Assembly: GCF_027921745.1 (NCBI RefSeq)
Contig: NC_079238.1
Location: forward strand, 2,232,001-2,296,000
Direction of reading: 5' to 3'
DNA: 64,000 nucleotides
Source: Schizosaccharomyces osmophilus
Lineage: Eukaryota > Ascomycota > Schizosaccharomycetes > Schizosaccharomycetales > Schizosaccharomycetaceae
Shown: one piece after another, positions 47,462 through 58,777 of the stretch
Layout: every line of letters begins with the position of its first letter
Numbering within the stretch: the stretch's first letter is position 1
Translations under genes and position numbers: made by a program
The notes under the pieces: generated by a model
What the model saw: only the letters and a program-made list of their open reading frames with translations
What the model was told of the DNA's origin: nothing
The model's database searches: none

Positions 47462-48316
47462 ATGACTGGCAGGAAGAAACATTTGCTGAAGGTGATTATC
47501 CTTGGTGAAAGCGGTGTAGGAAAGACATCGATCATGAATCAGGTACGTTGTTCTTCTTTTTAGGTCTCCTTTGTCGGTTTTGCAATCTTTGTTGGATCGC
47601 AATGCTTGCTTGGGACGCTTCTGTGGCATCTGGACCCGACGACATAACAAAGAAGCCACTTTTGATAGAAAGCTGCGATAGAAGCTAATATATATTCATG
47701 TAGTATGTCAACAAGAAGTTCAGCAAAGATTATAAGGCCACCATTGGTGCTGATTTTCTAACCAAAGAAGTCCTGGTGGATGACAAGGTGGTTACTTTGC
47801 AACTATGGGACACTGCTGGACAAGAACGTTTCCAAAGTTTAGGTGTTGCCTTTTACCGTGGAGCTGACTGCTGTGTGCTCGTGTACGATGTGAATAATAG
47901 CAAATCCTTTGAAACCTTGGACAGTTGGCGCGACGAATTCCTTATTCAAGCTTCCCCAAGCAATCCGGAAACGTTTCCTTTCATTCTGATTGGCAACAAA
48001 GTAGACGTGGAAGAAAAGAAGAGAATGGTATGAATTGTTCAAGGAGTCCTTGACTTTTGCAGTTTCGGATTTGAAGCATCTTCATTTAACACAAATTCCT
48101 TAGGTTTCGAAATCGAGGGCCCAAGCTTATTGCCAAGATAAAGGGGAAATTCCATACTTTGAAACCAGCGCTAAGGAGGCTGTCAACGTTCAAGAAGCCT
48201 TCCAATCCGTTGCTCGTCTGGCTTTGGAGAACTCGGATGCGGAAGACGCTGCTGGTGATTTTGCTGATCCTATTCACTTGGATATGGAAAGTCAAAAGGC
48301 TACTTGCTCTTGCTAA
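47462..48316 (+). CDS. ypt7: Rab7 GTPase Ypt7
   Basis: Role (family): vacuolar Rab that recruits HOPS for fusion of endosomes, autophagosomes and vacuoles. Seen: exons 47462-47542, 47704-48027 and 48104-48316 give 205 residues, the S. pombe length. G motifs are GESGVGKTS (P loop, from 15), the Thr of ATIGADF, WDTAGQE, GNKVD and ETSAK. The effector region [16 protein letters not shown] is Rab7 type. The C-terminal CSC is the double-geranylgeranyl site. Intron 1 (161 nt) is long for this window. Confidence 0.97.
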
Positions 48317-49176
48317 TTTACGTTCCAATTCCCATTATTCTACGCGTCTCCTGATCATACCTCTATTATCATTTAATGAAGACCCAAACTATGACAAGCT
48401 GTTTTTATTTTTTATGCTAAACGCCGTTTGCTTGTTTTTTCTTTTTCATTGATGACAATTCTCTTCAAAAAGTATACGTCAAAAAGTTCGGAATCATGAT
48501 TGATTGTGGGCATCCTTTTCACTTCGTTTTTCCGTCAGTTTTCACGTTGTTTATTAATGATTCAAGACTTTATACACTCACAATCCCTTGTCCTTTACTT
48601 TTTTAAATCTGATTGCTTTTGAAAGGTTTACATCAAGCGCTATTACACAAACATATGTCCTTTGTATAGTTCACTTCCCCGTCAAGTTCTTCTCATGTTC
48701 GCCAATTTGGCTTGAAATTTATGGGTGTCACCCTGGCTTTCCATAACCATTTATAGTTTCATATACTTCTTTTCCTCATACTCATATAAATGCTAAACAA
48801 ACTAAACTATTTACGCTGCACAAGCTACAGGTCTTTTCAACGGTCTATACGTAAAACCAGCAATTTTTTTCTATAGCTTTCATTATTTTCTTTTCTTTAT
48901 GTATAAAAGGAATAAATAAATCGGTTTTGGAGCGCATTCACAGTATGTGTTTACCATTATCTATTTTCGTTTTGCAATTGTGGGACTTACCAGAGCAATT
49001 ATCGTGTTTCATGACATACTCTGCACAACCAATTTTTCTGGTCATTTCTTTTTCTTTTATATGATTTCTAACATAGCTTACATCCATTTCTTTTTGTATT
49101 GTTGATTTTATTGCCAGACAATCCTCTAAATTCACATTTCTTACAGGCTTGCTGAGTAGAAGACATTTTATTTATT
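48317..49176. other. ypt7 3' flank and transporter promoter
   Basis: An 860-bp gene-free, AT-rich, pyrimidine-rich spacer. No repeat or RNA gene was recognised. Confidence 0.5.
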
Positions 49177-50202
49177 ATGTGCTATCAACTTAGCAGAAAA
49201 CATGCTACTGGCGTGAGCCTGTTGCTTTTTGTAGTTTTCTTGTGGCTCATTAGCTCTTTTTTTACGAATAATTTACTGAATGACCCTGGTTTCTTCAATC
49301 CATTTTTTATTACATATTTGAACACCGGTACGTTTGTGTTCTATTTGATCCCATGGTACCTTTTCGAGAGAAATGATTTGAAAAAAGATATTACAACCCA
49401 TGCTTCTGTTTATGAATCATTGGACGGAACCCAAAATCCGCACGCCTATGTTCGAAACAGGCCTATGACGGTTCGACAAACCGCCTCACTTAGCTTAGGC
49501 TTCTGTATCATATGGTTTGCTGCTAACTATTTCAGCAATGGCTCTTTGGCGTTCACGAATGTTGCCTCCTTTACCATTATATCTAGCATGAGTGGATTTT
49601 TCACTCTGGGTTTGGGAGCCATTTTTAACGTAGAAAAATTTACTTTTGTCAAGCTACTGGCCTTATTAGCGAGTGTCGGAGGTGTGATTCTGGTCGTGAT
49701 CCAAGATTCAAAGCAAGAACCTGGCAGGGATAATAGTCCTTCTCAACCAGCGTTGGGAAACACTTTTGCATTATTAGCTGCCTTTCTATATGGCTGCTAT
49801 TCCGTTCTAGTGAAGTTTCACGTTACAGAAGAAAACTATGTTTCAATGCGTTTGTTTTTTGGCTTGGTGGGACTATTTGACATTATTTTGCTGTGGCCAT
49901 TCTTAATCTTACTACATTACTATGGAGTGGAAAAATTCCAGCTTCCTTCTACTAGTAGTGGAAATGCAATCTTGCTTTTGAATGCTGGTATAACTTTTGT
50001 TTCCGATTATCTGTGGGTTATTGCTATGCTAATGACTAGCCCATTATTGGTAACTCTTGGAATGAGCCTCAGTATACCGTTAGCTTTGTTCTTTGATATA
50101 ATACTCAAAGGTCACTATCTCAATTTCACATTAATTTTCGGGTCTCTTCTGGTCTTCGCAGGGTTTATCGTTGTAAATTATAACCAAACGACCTACCTTT
50201 AA
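49177..50202 (+). CDS. Membrane transporter of the drug/metabolite (EamA, SLC35F-like) superfamily
   Basis: A 341-residue single-exon protein with about ten hydrophobic helices in two EamA-like halves. Seen: an N-terminal soluble stub, helix 1 (TGVSLLLFVVFLWLISSFF), the family FFITYLNTGTFVFYL segment, AANYFSNGSLAFTNVASFTIISSMSGFFTLGLGAIF, and a second-half MTSPLLVTLGMSLSIPLALFFDIILKG. The pattern matches the fungal Thi74/YML018C and human SLC35F5 group, often vacuolar. The substrate is unknown. Cytosolic loop 1 holds a charged stretch. ATG 49177 starts 13 residues before the first helix. Confidence 0.88.
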   Translation: MCYQLSRKHATGVSLLLFVVFLWLISSFFTNNLLNDPGFFNPFFITYLNTGTFVFYLIPWYLFERNDLKKDITTHASVYESLDGTQNPHAYVRNRPMTVRQTASLSLGFCIIWFAANYFSNGSLAFTNVASFTIISSMSGFFTLGLGAIFNVEKFTFVKLLALLASVGGVILVVIQDSKQEPGRDNSPSQPALGNTFALLAAFLYGCYSVLVKFHVTEENYVSMRLFFGLVGLFDIILLWPFLILLHYYGVEKFQLPSTSSGNAILLLNAGITFVSDYLWVIAMLMTSPLLVTLGMSLSIPLALFFDIILKGHYLNFTLIFGSLLVFAGFIVVNYNQTTYL

Positions 50203-50812
50203 GAGCTTTTCCGAACGTCGTTTATATCAAATTTGTCTTTATATACGTTATTCTTTGATAAATAGGTTTTATTTATTTACATTAGACACTCTTTCTTTTT
50301 TTGGGCAGCGCCCAAAGACTTTGTGAGTTATGGAATCTGTATGCCAAATCAATATTTATTCTTCTTTACTTGCTTTTTTATTCTTCATGATTCTTTCTTT
50401 AACTAATTAAATATCCTTGCTTACTTTGCAAACGTATGGTTCTCGTATACTCGTTTCCAATCTCCCTATATTCAGTAATCCAGCGTAGTAGTCTATCCTT
50501 TACCACCCTCAAGCCAATTATAAACTAACCAACATGAACTAGTGAGTGTTTTTTTGTCATTGATTTGTTTTCTTCCTTAGTCTTTGTTGTTTCTGTTTCT
50601 ATACATTTCATTTTCATCGTGTTTAATACCTGACTACTCTCATATCCTTCTTTACAACCTTTTTCCTTCTTCGAATACTTATCTATTTTATTTATCTATT
50701 ATTATATTGTTTAAGGAATTACTACTTAGACTTCGTTTCGTTGTACCGTTTCTGTTTCTTATCCATTGTTGAGCAATCAATCATCAGTGATAATAATAAA
50801 TATTCGCGTCTT
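50203..50812. other. Spacer ahead of the two-TM protein gene
   Basis: A T-rich leader region. A minimal upstream frame (ATG AAC TAG) lies at 50534-50542 and overlaps a GTGAGT donor-like site. No gene was seen. Confidence 0.5.
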
Positions 50813-52108
50813 ATGGCATTCGCTCGTAGTATGAGTCGTTTAAAAAACAAAAGAGAACATGAAAATGTCAGTAACGACTCGAGACTCTCAAGAGAAAGTG
50901 TTCGCAATAAGCATCCACCTATAAGCAGAAACAATTTGTTGGATCCTTCTCATTCATCACAGCCTATTATCCGGCATTCTTCAGTAAAAACAGATCGCCC
51001 TCATTTTCAAAGAGCTAGTACTTTAGTACCTGAACAGTCGAGCGAAATATTAAACGATGCTGTGGAAGAGCCGGTGAATGATAACCCCCCTTTTCATGAA
51101 ACTCCATCAGCCTTTTCCTCTCCTGCTCGATCTGTGTCGATTGAGTCAACTCATACTATCCCACCTCAAGCTAGTGGCATCTATGACAATGTTGATCCTT
51201 TTGCTCAAAGTGAATTGGAAAGAAATAATTCGCCTTTTTCTCCGTTCAACCGTCAATCGGAGTTTGCTACAACCAACACAAATGAATCAGATACTCTTAA
51301 TGAACAGGGACGCTCGACTAGTCCCCCCATCTCTTCTTATCCAAAAAGAATTAGTTCTCAACTTGGACCTCCCCGTCAACCCGTATCTCAATTAAACCGA
51401 CCAGTGCCTAGTACAAGCATGGACAGGAATAGATTTGTGTCTGAAGTCACTCATCCTCCCCGGATTTCCAACGAAAGTGATAAATACAATACACGAAGTG
51501 TGTCACTTCCTTTGCATCAATCCGTACTTGATAATACGCTATGCAGTTCCTACCCTACTGATGAATCTAATCCCTTTGCCTCAGTGGAGGAGGGCACTAT
51601 TCCTTTAAGATACAACCTTGGGGAAACTCATTTAAGGAGAGATTCGAGGCATAACCTTTTAGATTATGGATCTTCTTCTAGCTCAGTAAGTAGCACATCT
51701 GGTGTTCATAAACCGGTTGCTAGTGCAAGGTATACTGGAAATATTGCCCATCAATCATCTCAATCCGAAAATGCGAATGAGGCTATTACTGCCAGGGAAA
51801 ATTTAAGAAATCGTTCATCTGACCACCCTGGTAATGTGGAAAAGGTCCAGCGGTTGCTAAGTCCCAAAGAATCTGATGTTTTGCAAACTCAAGTAAAAGA
51901 TGGTCTATCTAGATTTATGGTCTTCTTTACTGTTGGTATTATCTTTCCTCCTTTGTGGGTAATAGCATCCTTTCTTCCTATCCCAGGTAGCAGAACTTAC
52001 AAAATGCAGTGGAAACATGTACAGTGGAGGTTTGTTAATCGAGTTGTTTCGTGTCTTGGCATTGCAATTGTTTTTTTGTTCATCGGATTAGGGGTTACTG
52101 GATCATAA
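50813..52108 (+). CDS. Conserved fungal protein, Ser-rich with two C-terminal membrane segments
   Basis: Not recognised as a named family. It is 431 residues from ATG 50813 (a further ATG is at 50831; the frame upstream opens only with TTG). The first 350 residues are disordered, rich in Ser, Asn, Pro and Arg, with NPF/DPF-like tripeptides (DPFAQ, NPFAS). A basic amphipathic stretch follows, then two hydrophobic helices (FMVFFTVGIIFPPLWVIASF and VVSCLGIAIVFLFIGLGV) separated by a Lys/Trp-rich loop. This suggests a tail-anchored or hairpin membrane protein with a cytosolic tail. It sits co-directional with the transporter and ypt7 and convergent with ade1. Confidence 0.8.
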   Translation: MAFARSMSRLKNKREHENVSNDSRLSRESVRNKHPPISRNNLLDPSHSSQPIIRHSSVKTDRPHFQRASTLVPEQSSEILNDAVEEPVNDNPPFHETPSAFSSPARSVSIESTHTIPPQASGIYDNVDPFAQSELERNNSPFSPFNRQSEFATTNTNESDTLNEQGRSTSPPISSYPKRISSQLGPPRQPVSQLNRPVPSTSMDRNRFVSEVTHPPRISNESDKYNTRSVSLPLHQSVLDNTLCSSYPTDESNPFASVEEGTIPLRYNLGETHLRRDSRHNLLDYGSSSSSVSSTSGVHKPVASARYTGNIAHQSSQSENANEAITARENLRNRSSDHPGNVEKVQRLLSPKESDVLQTQVKDGLSRFMVFFTVGIIFPPLWVIASFLPIPGSRTYKMQWKHVQWRFVNRVVSCLGIAIVFLFIGLGVTGS

Positions 52109-52209
52109 TGAAATATCTAGCAAAAATTATTAAATCTATTACCAAAATTAAATTAGACAGTCTGTTTTTCTGTATAGTAAAGGGGTTACTTGAGCAAAAT
52201 TGAACGCGA

Positions 52210-54576
52210 TTAATAATAAGCCTCCCACTTACTCAAATTAAGCAAGTTACATTGTTCTTGGTCAGTATTCTCGACGAGTGTTCCAATACGATAAACAGTT
52301 TCACCAGATTTGCTAAGATCTTGCATGGCTTCTTCTGCGTTTTCAGAAGGAACTACAACTACCATGCCAATACCCATGTTAAAGGTTCTAGCCATGTCAG
52401 ACACAGGAACATTACCAGTGCGCTGCAGCCATTTAAATACTTCTGGGACCTTCCAAGTATTTGCGTCTATCACGGCTTTGAATTGCTTAGGAAGCATTCT
52501 AGGCACATTCTCTACAAGTCCTCCACCAGTGATGTGTGCCATACCATTGATTAAACCCTTCTTGATTATCTGAAGCAATGGCTTAACGTAAATTCGAGTG
52601 GGAGTAAGTAAGGAGATACCTAAAGAAGTGCTATCATCCCAGGGGCACTTAGAGTTATAGTCTAATCCGCTAACATCAACAATTCGACGAACAAGTGAGT
52701 AGCCGTTGGAATGAACACCATCGGAACCCAAACCGAGCAAAACATCTCCTGGACGGAAAGACTCGTAATTGGGCAACATTGTCTGACGTGAAACAGCACC
52801 CACCGAGGTACCATTGGCATCATAATGTCCTTCGTGATAAAGACCAGGCATCTCAGAGGTTTCTCCTCCCACCAAAGCACAGCCAGCTTGTTTGCAGCCA
52901 TTTACGACACCCTCAACAAAGCTGGTGGAAACGGGAAGGTCCAATTTACCAGTTGCAAAATAGTCCAAAAAGATAAGTGGCTCGGCACCTTGAACGACGA
53001 GGTCATTGACATTCATTGCTACCAAATCAATACCAACCGTATCATGCTTATCGGTATGTAAAGCTATTAAAAGTTTAGAACCAACACCATCGGTGGCACT
53101 GACCAACAAGGGATCATCCCAACCGGCACGCTTTAAATCGAAGACACCTCCAAAGCCACCGATATCAGCATCGGCACCGGGACGGCGAGTAGATTTGACC
53201 ATCTCTTTAATGCGTTGAACAAATTCATTACCATTGTCAACAGAAACACCAGCTGTCTCGTAAGTTAAACTTTCCTTAAAGGCAGTTGAGGGTTTAAGAG
53301 CATGATGGGCAATGTCTTTGCGGAAAGACATATCTTTGTATTGCACAGTTTGCACACCCTCGTAAGCTAATTTGACAGCAGACTCAACAGTTTCTCCAGT
53401 CGCATTTACGGCAAGGACACGACCGCCACTGGTAACAATTTGGCCCTCTTTAAAGGAAGTGCCTGCATGGAAGATACGGATATTTTCATTTGGGGTATCT
53501 GAGAAAGTAATTGGATCCCCTTTAGGATAGGAACCAGGATAGCCACCAGCTACACAGACGACAGCACAACTAAACTTGTTTGCTACGATAATATCCACAG
53601 AATCCAAGCGGCGTTCAAAAGCAGCAACAATTATTTCAGCCAAATCGCTTTCTAGCAATGGAAGAACTGCTTGGGTTTCAGGATCACCAAAGCGAACATT
53701 GTATTCCAAGACACGAGGTCCTTGAGCAGTAATCATAAGGCCGGTAAAAAGAATACCGACTAGGGGATAACCTTCACGGCGCATTCCATCAACAGTAGGC
53801 TGAATGATGGTAGAGTGAATTTGGTCAACCAATTGTGAAGTAGCAATGGGTGCTGGTGCATAAGCACCCATACCACCGGTGTTGGGACCGAGATCACCGT
53901 CAAAAGCACGCTTGTGATCTTGGGCCGGGGGAAGAGATCGGCAGGTGTAGCCATCGGTGAAAGTTAGGATAGATAGTTCTTCACCTACTAACAATTCTTC
54001 AATAACAACAGTTTTACCGGCACTACCAAATTCTTCATTCAACATGATGTCACGCAAAGCGCTAGCTGCTTCATGCTTTGTTTTGGGGATGATAACGCCT
54101 TTTCCGCCGGCTAAACCGTCAGCCTTGATAACAACATCAAAAGAGCAAGTATTTACGAATTGTTCGGCCTCCTTGTAATTGCTAAATGTGCGGTAAACAG
54201 CAGTGGGAATATTGTTTCTATGCATAAAGTCTTTAGCGAATACTTTACTACCTTCCATTCTAGCAGCCAAGGAGGAAGGGCCAAAGCATGGGATACCTGC
54301 TTTACGGAAATGAGTTTCGATACCTTGGACCAAAGGTAATTCGGGGCCGGGAACAGCGAGATTGACCTTCTTTTCCAAGGAAAACTGGACGAGCTTTTCA
54401 AAATCGCAAACTCCAATGTTTGCATTTTCAATCTTGGATCCTGGTTCCTTAGCCTCAGTGCCACCAGTGCCTGGTGCAACATAGATTTTTGAAACAAGAG
54501 GGGACTGAGCAAGTTTCCAAGCTAGCGCATGCTCCCGTCCACCATTTCCGATTAAAAGAGCCACAATTGGTTCCAT
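52210..54576 (-). CDS. ade1: Bifunctional GAR synthetase/AIR synthetase Ade1
   Basis: Purine synthesis steps 2 and 5: phosphoribosylamine-glycine ligase and aminoimidazole ribotide synthetase in one chain. Seen: 788 residues from one exon, as in S. pombe Ade1. The N-terminal ATP-grasp GARS half spans about 1-430 (IGNGGREHALAWKL, KADGLAGGKGV, GDLGPNTGGMGAYAP, NVRFGDPETQAV). The AIRS half spans about 440-788 (GGFGGVFDL, DGVGSKL, ALVGGETSEMPG, HITGGGLVENVPR). Order GARS-AIRS without a GART domain is the fungal form. Confidence 0.98.
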   Translation of the reverse strand: MEPIVALLIGNGGREHALAWKLAQSPLVSKIYVAPGTGGTEAKEPGSKIENANIGVCDFEKLVQFSLEKKVNLAVPGPELPLVQGIETHFRKAGIPCFGPSSLAARMEGSKVFAKDFMHRNNIPTAVYRTFSNYKEAEQFVNTCSFDVVIKADGLAGGKGVIIPKTKHEAASALRDIMLNEEFGSAGKTVVIEELLVGEELSILTFTDGYTCRSLPPAQDHKRAFDGDLGPNTGGMGAYAPAPIATSQLVDQIHSTIIQPTVDGMRREGYPLVGILFTGLMITAQGPRVLEYNVRFGDPETQAVLPLLESDLAEIIVAAFERRLDSVDIIVANKFSCAVVCVAGGYPGSYPKGDPITFSDTPNENIRIFHAGTSFKEGQIVTSGGRVLAVNATGETVESAVKLAYEGVQTVQYKDMSFRKDIAHHALKPSTAFKESLTYETAGVSVDNGNEFVQRIKEMVKSTRRPGADADIGGFGGVFDLKRAGWDDPLLVSATDGVGSKLLIALHTDKHDTVGIDLVAMNVNDLVVQGAEPLIFLDYFATGKLDLPVSTSFVEGVVNGCKQAGCALVGGETSEMPGLYHEGHYDANGTSVGAVSRQTMLPNYESFRPGDVLLGLGSDGVHSNGYSLVRRIVDVSGLDYNSKCPWDDSTSLGISLLTPTRIYVKPLLQIIKKGLINGMAHITGGGLVENVPRMLPKQFKAVIDANTWKVPEVFKWLQRTGNVPVSDMARTFNMGIGMVVVVPSENAEEAMQDLSKSGETVYRIGTLVENTDQEQCNLLNLSKWEAYY

Positions 54577-55779
54577 CTTGGTATTCGTACAAAATACAAG
54601 CTAAAGACTACAGAGTTAGTATCTTTCCTAAGGAGATCGACCGTGAATTAACTCGATCATCGATCATCGTATCAAATACATACAGTTGCTTGAAGAACTA
54701 AGCTTAAAGCCTAGAGAGATGAATGTTCCAAGCAAAAATAAATTGCCTATATGGTGTTGTAGATATCGATCTCATCTAGAATTTAGTGAGATGCCTTCAC
54801 GCCCAGTAAAGTTAAAGAGGACGTTGGAAGGAAGGCTTTGATAATGTATTTTAAAGTGGATACACGATGAGTAACGAAACAGACAGTATCTCGCTAAATC
54901 ATTTTCGAGACATATATTTTCCTTTATAGGATTGTCTTGATGCGAGGATACAGTGGACTACATGAGACTAAACGAACAAGGCGACAGAGGAAGAGTAAAC
55001 AATAAAGACGTTGGAAGGAGGATGTCCTAGAAAGTATGGGGAGAGATTGGTGAGAAGCGATCAATCGTTGGAGATGGGCAAAGTCGAGAGAACGCGTCTT
55101 TGTAGGAGCGTCATTCAAAATTAAATTTCTTTGGGGCGCACTTGACGTACCACTGGGTAGAAGAAAAGCAGCAGAGAATAAAGTGTATTTCTCATAAAGA
55201 AAAGAATCTTGCTATAAAAAGCACTTACAAATTAAAGTTTTATTCCCTGCTTTGTTTACTAACACACTACACATTGCAGTATGCAAGTAGGCTTACTGTT
55301 TTGCGTTCTCTATCACTAAATGCATTCTCAAAGTAGGACAAGGCGCTCATGGGAATTGTCAACGAAAACTTTTCCAAAGCAAACCGTCAAGAGTAGGCAT
55401 TTTGGCCTTAAAAAACATTCATTTCATATAAGTTGCGAGGTGATTTTTATGCTGGATTGGTAGGAACTTACTCGTTGCTTCTCTTCGCGAATTAAGTGGT
55501 TTCTTTGTTTCGGACGCGAACACGAAGCATTCAAGAAAAGTAGGGACTGTGAACTCGATTTCTCCCTGGAAGTTTTGTATCCGTTTCCTCGTCATAAGGG
55601 TAGTGTTTTATTGATTTTAAATTTATAATACTTGAGTACTTTCGTTCGTTATTTCTTTTCTTTAAGAGTTTGGATCGTTTCTGGGTTGTCATATCTCTTA
55701 TTGCATTTTTGGTAATCTTACAAGTCTTTTTTTTTTTTTTATTTTTGACTATTTTTTTCTCGTAATCTACATTTCTACT
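54577..55779. other. ade1/thr1 divergent promoter
   Basis: 1.2 kb. It holds a short tandem CGATCAT repeat (54654-54669) near ade1 and a T14 run at about 55728 close to thr1. A 142-codon minus-strand frame overlapping the thr1 start is treated as spurious. Confidence 0.55.
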
Positions 55780-56793
55780 ATGCACCAATATCAAATTAAA
55801 GTGCCTGCTTCCTCTGCAAACATCGGCCCCGGTTTCGATGTGCTGGGGATGTCCTTGGAGGTTTATATGACTCTTGACGTCCAAGTAAGCGATGAAAAGG
55901 GCCACTGTGTTTTGTCTTACGAAGGAGACGGTGCTGAAGAAGTACCTCTGGATATCCATAAAAACATGATTACTCAGACTGCTCTTTATGTGCTACGATG
56001 CCACAATATTCATGAATTCCCATCGGCGACAAAAATTCATGTGAAGAATCCCATTCCTTTGGGACGCGGTATGGGTTCTAGTGGTTCTGCTGCTATTGCT
56101 GGTGTCGTGCTTGCCAATGAGCTTGCTCACTTGCAGTTATCCAAGTTGCAAATGATGGATTACGTTTTAATGATTGAGCGTCATCCCGACAACGTTATGG
56201 CTTCCATGATGGGTGGCTTTGTGGGTTCTTTTCTTCGTGAGTTATCGGATACCGAGAAAGAAGCTATGCTTCCTTCTGCCAGTGATCTTTTAACCAATAA
56301 AGGGTTTTCTAGACCTCCAGTGAACATGGGAAGATATACAACGCTTCCATGGGCTCCTGAGTTGAAGGCACTCGTTGTCATTCCTCAGTTTCACCTTTCC
56401 ACCTCAAAAGCTCGAAGTGTCTTGCCTTCTTCCTATACAAAGCCGGATGTTATCTATAATCTTCAACGTTTGGCACTCTTGACAACAGCATTGGGCCAAA
56501 CCCCCGTGAATCATCAACTTATTCATGAGGTAATGAAGGATAAGGTTCATCAACCTTACCGTTCTCAATTGATTCCTGGACTTCAAACGATCCTTGCTCA
56601 GATGACGCCCGAATCTCAACCAGGACTTTGTGGTATTTGTCTTTCCGGAGCCGGTCCTACGATTCTCTCCTTGGCTACCGATCATTATGAAGAAATTGCC
56701 CAAACGATGGTCAACATTTTTAGGCAAAATAATGTCGAGTGTAGTTATTTGGTTCTTTCTCCCGCGTTTGAGGGTGCAAGTGTGTCTTACTAA
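55780..56793 (+). CDS. thr1: Homoserine kinase Thr1
   Basis: Phosphorylates homoserine to O-phosphohomoserine on the way to threonine. A single exon of 337 residues in the GHMP kinase fold. Seen: VPASSANIGPGFDVLG near the start, the ATP-binding loop PIPLGRGMGSSGSAA at 91-104, and the C-terminal LSGAGPTILSL motif. Start and length match the family. Confidence 0.97.
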   Translation: MHQYQIKVPASSANIGPGFDVLGMSLEVYMTLDVQVSDEKGHCVLSYEGDGAEEVPLDIHKNMITQTALYVLRCHNIHEFPSATKIHVKNPIPLGRGMGSSGSAAIAGVVLANELAHLQLSKLQMMDYVLMIERHPDNVMASMMGGFVGSFLRELSDTEKEAMLPSASDLLTNKGFSRPPVNMGRYTTLPWAPELKALVVIPQFHLSTSKARSVLPSSYTKPDVIYNLQRLALLTTALGQTPVNHQLIHEVMKDKVHQPYRSQLIPGLQTILAQMTPESQPGLCGICLSGAGPTILSLATDHYEEIAQTMVNIFRQNNVECSYLVLSPAFEGASVSY

Positions 56794-57074
56794 GCAAGAT
56801 CACTGTATACCAGAGAGGGTATGGTTTGCTAGTTAAAAAAGTTCAATCTTCGGGAACATTGTATAATTATATTTTCCTTTTGTTAGAACTATTTGTTATA
56901 GAAAAAATGTAATTTGTGTTGTTTATAATACAGTTGTATTTGTGCTACTCGATGTTTACATTATGAGAAACTCTTTTTTTGTAAAGCATGCCTTCCAGAA
57001 AGCGCGTTTTAGGGCGTCTTTGTCATAGTGTCTAGGTTCAGTTTCAACTTACGGCCATAGAGAACAAACCAGTT

Positions 57075-57374
57075 TTATTTTTCCAATGAACACAACAATA
57101 AATATTCCTTTCCTGCAGGATCAAAGTATCCCAGTGGTCCCTTCTCACATTCACCACATGCTAGCAACTTGATATTGCTAGCCAAGGGCTTCGAAACACT
57201 GATATTATCAAATGCAAAAGGGTCCTTTAGACTATAGTAACGCTCTACTTCAGCTGGACCTTTTTCTTCTGCACCTAAGATGGATCGTAGCGTACGTTTC
57301 TCTACCACAGCAGGTCTATCATTCGAAAAGACAACACTAGGGCAATGGGGACAGGTGATGTGAAGCCGCGACAT
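57075..57374 (-). CDS. Mss4/Dss4-like Rab-interacting zinc protein
   Basis: A 99-residue single-exon protein. Cys 8/11 (CPHC) and Cys 73/76 (CGEC) supply a four-Cys zinc site, as in Mss4/RABIF and yeast Dss4. The central YYSLKDPFAFDNISVSKP and end LGYFDPAGKEYLLLCSLEK fit the family core, where the tail usually reads like YLLAVERV. Family role: releases nucleotide from exocytic Rabs and acts as a Rab holdase. It is somewhat shorter than Mss4 (about 123) and Dss4 (about 143). Confidence 0.82.
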   Translation of the reverse strand: MSRLHITCPHCPSVVFSNDRPAVVEKRTLRSILGAEEKGPAEVERYYSLKDPFAFDNISVSKPLASNIKLLACGECEKGPLGYFDPAGKEYLLLCSLEK

Positions 57375-58777
57375 TTTTTATTTGATCTACAGAACAATAC
57401 GCCAAAAGATAGTCTTCAGGCTAGTTGGAATCTTTTGAGGAAAAGGAAAATATTCGCCGTAAAAGTATAGCGCCTTAAGAATATGGAAAAGTAGAATAAA
57501 CGAAAGATCCTAGTAGGTAGAAAGCTAATCCATCTCTGCGAATAACGAAATTCAAGACAGACCTTGGATAATAATGAAGTGTAAGAAGCTTTTCATGAGT
57601 TGATGAAAAAAAAAAAAAAAAAAAAAAGCAATAGAAAGAGCAAACGCACATTGAATTCCATATAAATTAGAAAAACCCCTTTATGAAATTTCCATTAATT
57701 TCTAGCTCATTCGCTTTCCTGTTTATAAAAAGACGCGCAGAATTGTTTCGTCAATACTAGAACAATTTTATTGACCCCATCGATAGGAATGGAATAGACC
57801 TGAAGCCGGTTCGATTGTATAACTAAAATTTTCGTTTTCCTTTCGAATTCGAAAACAATGAAAACATACTTAACAAATGTTTACTAAAAAACTTCAGTAT
57901 ACAACGGTAAAGTTCGTTTCAAATTCATAAACATTGCTTCCGCAATACACAACGTTATGCTACTTAAAATAACGATACTGTTCACTAGGGAATTCATTTC
58001 CCCTCATACGAAGAGAATCTTCCTCTGTACGACTTAGTCTTAGCCGTTCTCTCAGATCACCGATTTTTTGGAATTGGAAGTTTTTTGAAAAGAAATCCAT
58101 GTCATTTTGAATTTTGAAAAAGAGTTTATTAAAAAAAGCTACTATATGTTTCTTTTTACCTGGTATTTCCCGCGTTTTGTTCCTTCTTTACTTGCTTTGT
58201 CTTGTATCAATTAACCCCAATTCAACAGCCATCTTGAAATTTAATCTCTCATTCTTTCTTTTACCCTGCCCTTTTTAATTTTAATAAGGTATTCTCTGGA
58301 ACCTGGTAACCATTTTGGTAAGACTCCTTTCTTTTTTTTTTTTTGCGCAGGCTAAGTTGCATTGAACCCCTATACTTCCTGTTCTTGATTCCATTAATCG
58401 CACTGATCTCTACTTCTTTTTGTCCCAAAGGTAAAATCCATCTCTTTTTTTTGCACAGCTACCTACTGCTTTCCGTATTTCGTACAAGGATTGTATATTT
58501 ATCGAAGTTTCCTTTGGATTCTTGTCTGTCTGTCTTTCTTTCTGTTCTCTATCTTTTATTCTATTCTTTATTCGTTTAGCAAATCCTTCTCTTTTTGGAT
58601 GTGTTGTATTTTTTTGACGGTCAATTCTCTTTTCATTTAATTATCTTCATTGTTATATGATCATTCCCTGAAACCTGACTATTTATCAATTGCTCTTCTG
58701 GTTACGTTCTTAACGCTATTGTTTATCTTATTTTGTTTTATTCCGTTTTGCCCCTCTGCTTTTTTTTATCTTGCTCT
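57375..58777. other. Mss4-like gene/sep1 divergent promoter
   Basis: 1.4 kb. It contains an A22 run (57606-57627) and, nearer sep1, a long pyrimidine-rich stretch with several short upstream ATG frames that is probably the sep1 5' leader. No separate gene was seen. Confidence 0.55.
57606..57627 (+). repeat. A22 homopolymer run
   Basis: The longest single-base run in the window, in a long AT-rich divergent promoter. Fission-yeast origins favour asymmetric A/T runs, so this is a weak origin candidate. Confidence 0.9.

Noticed and set aside
55531-55959. 142-codon minus-strand frame
   Set aside because: Overlaps the strongly supported start of thr1 and has low-complexity Lys runs.
57800-57830. 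GGTTCGATTG resembling a tRNA B box
   Set aside because: No A box or cloverleaf could be built around it.
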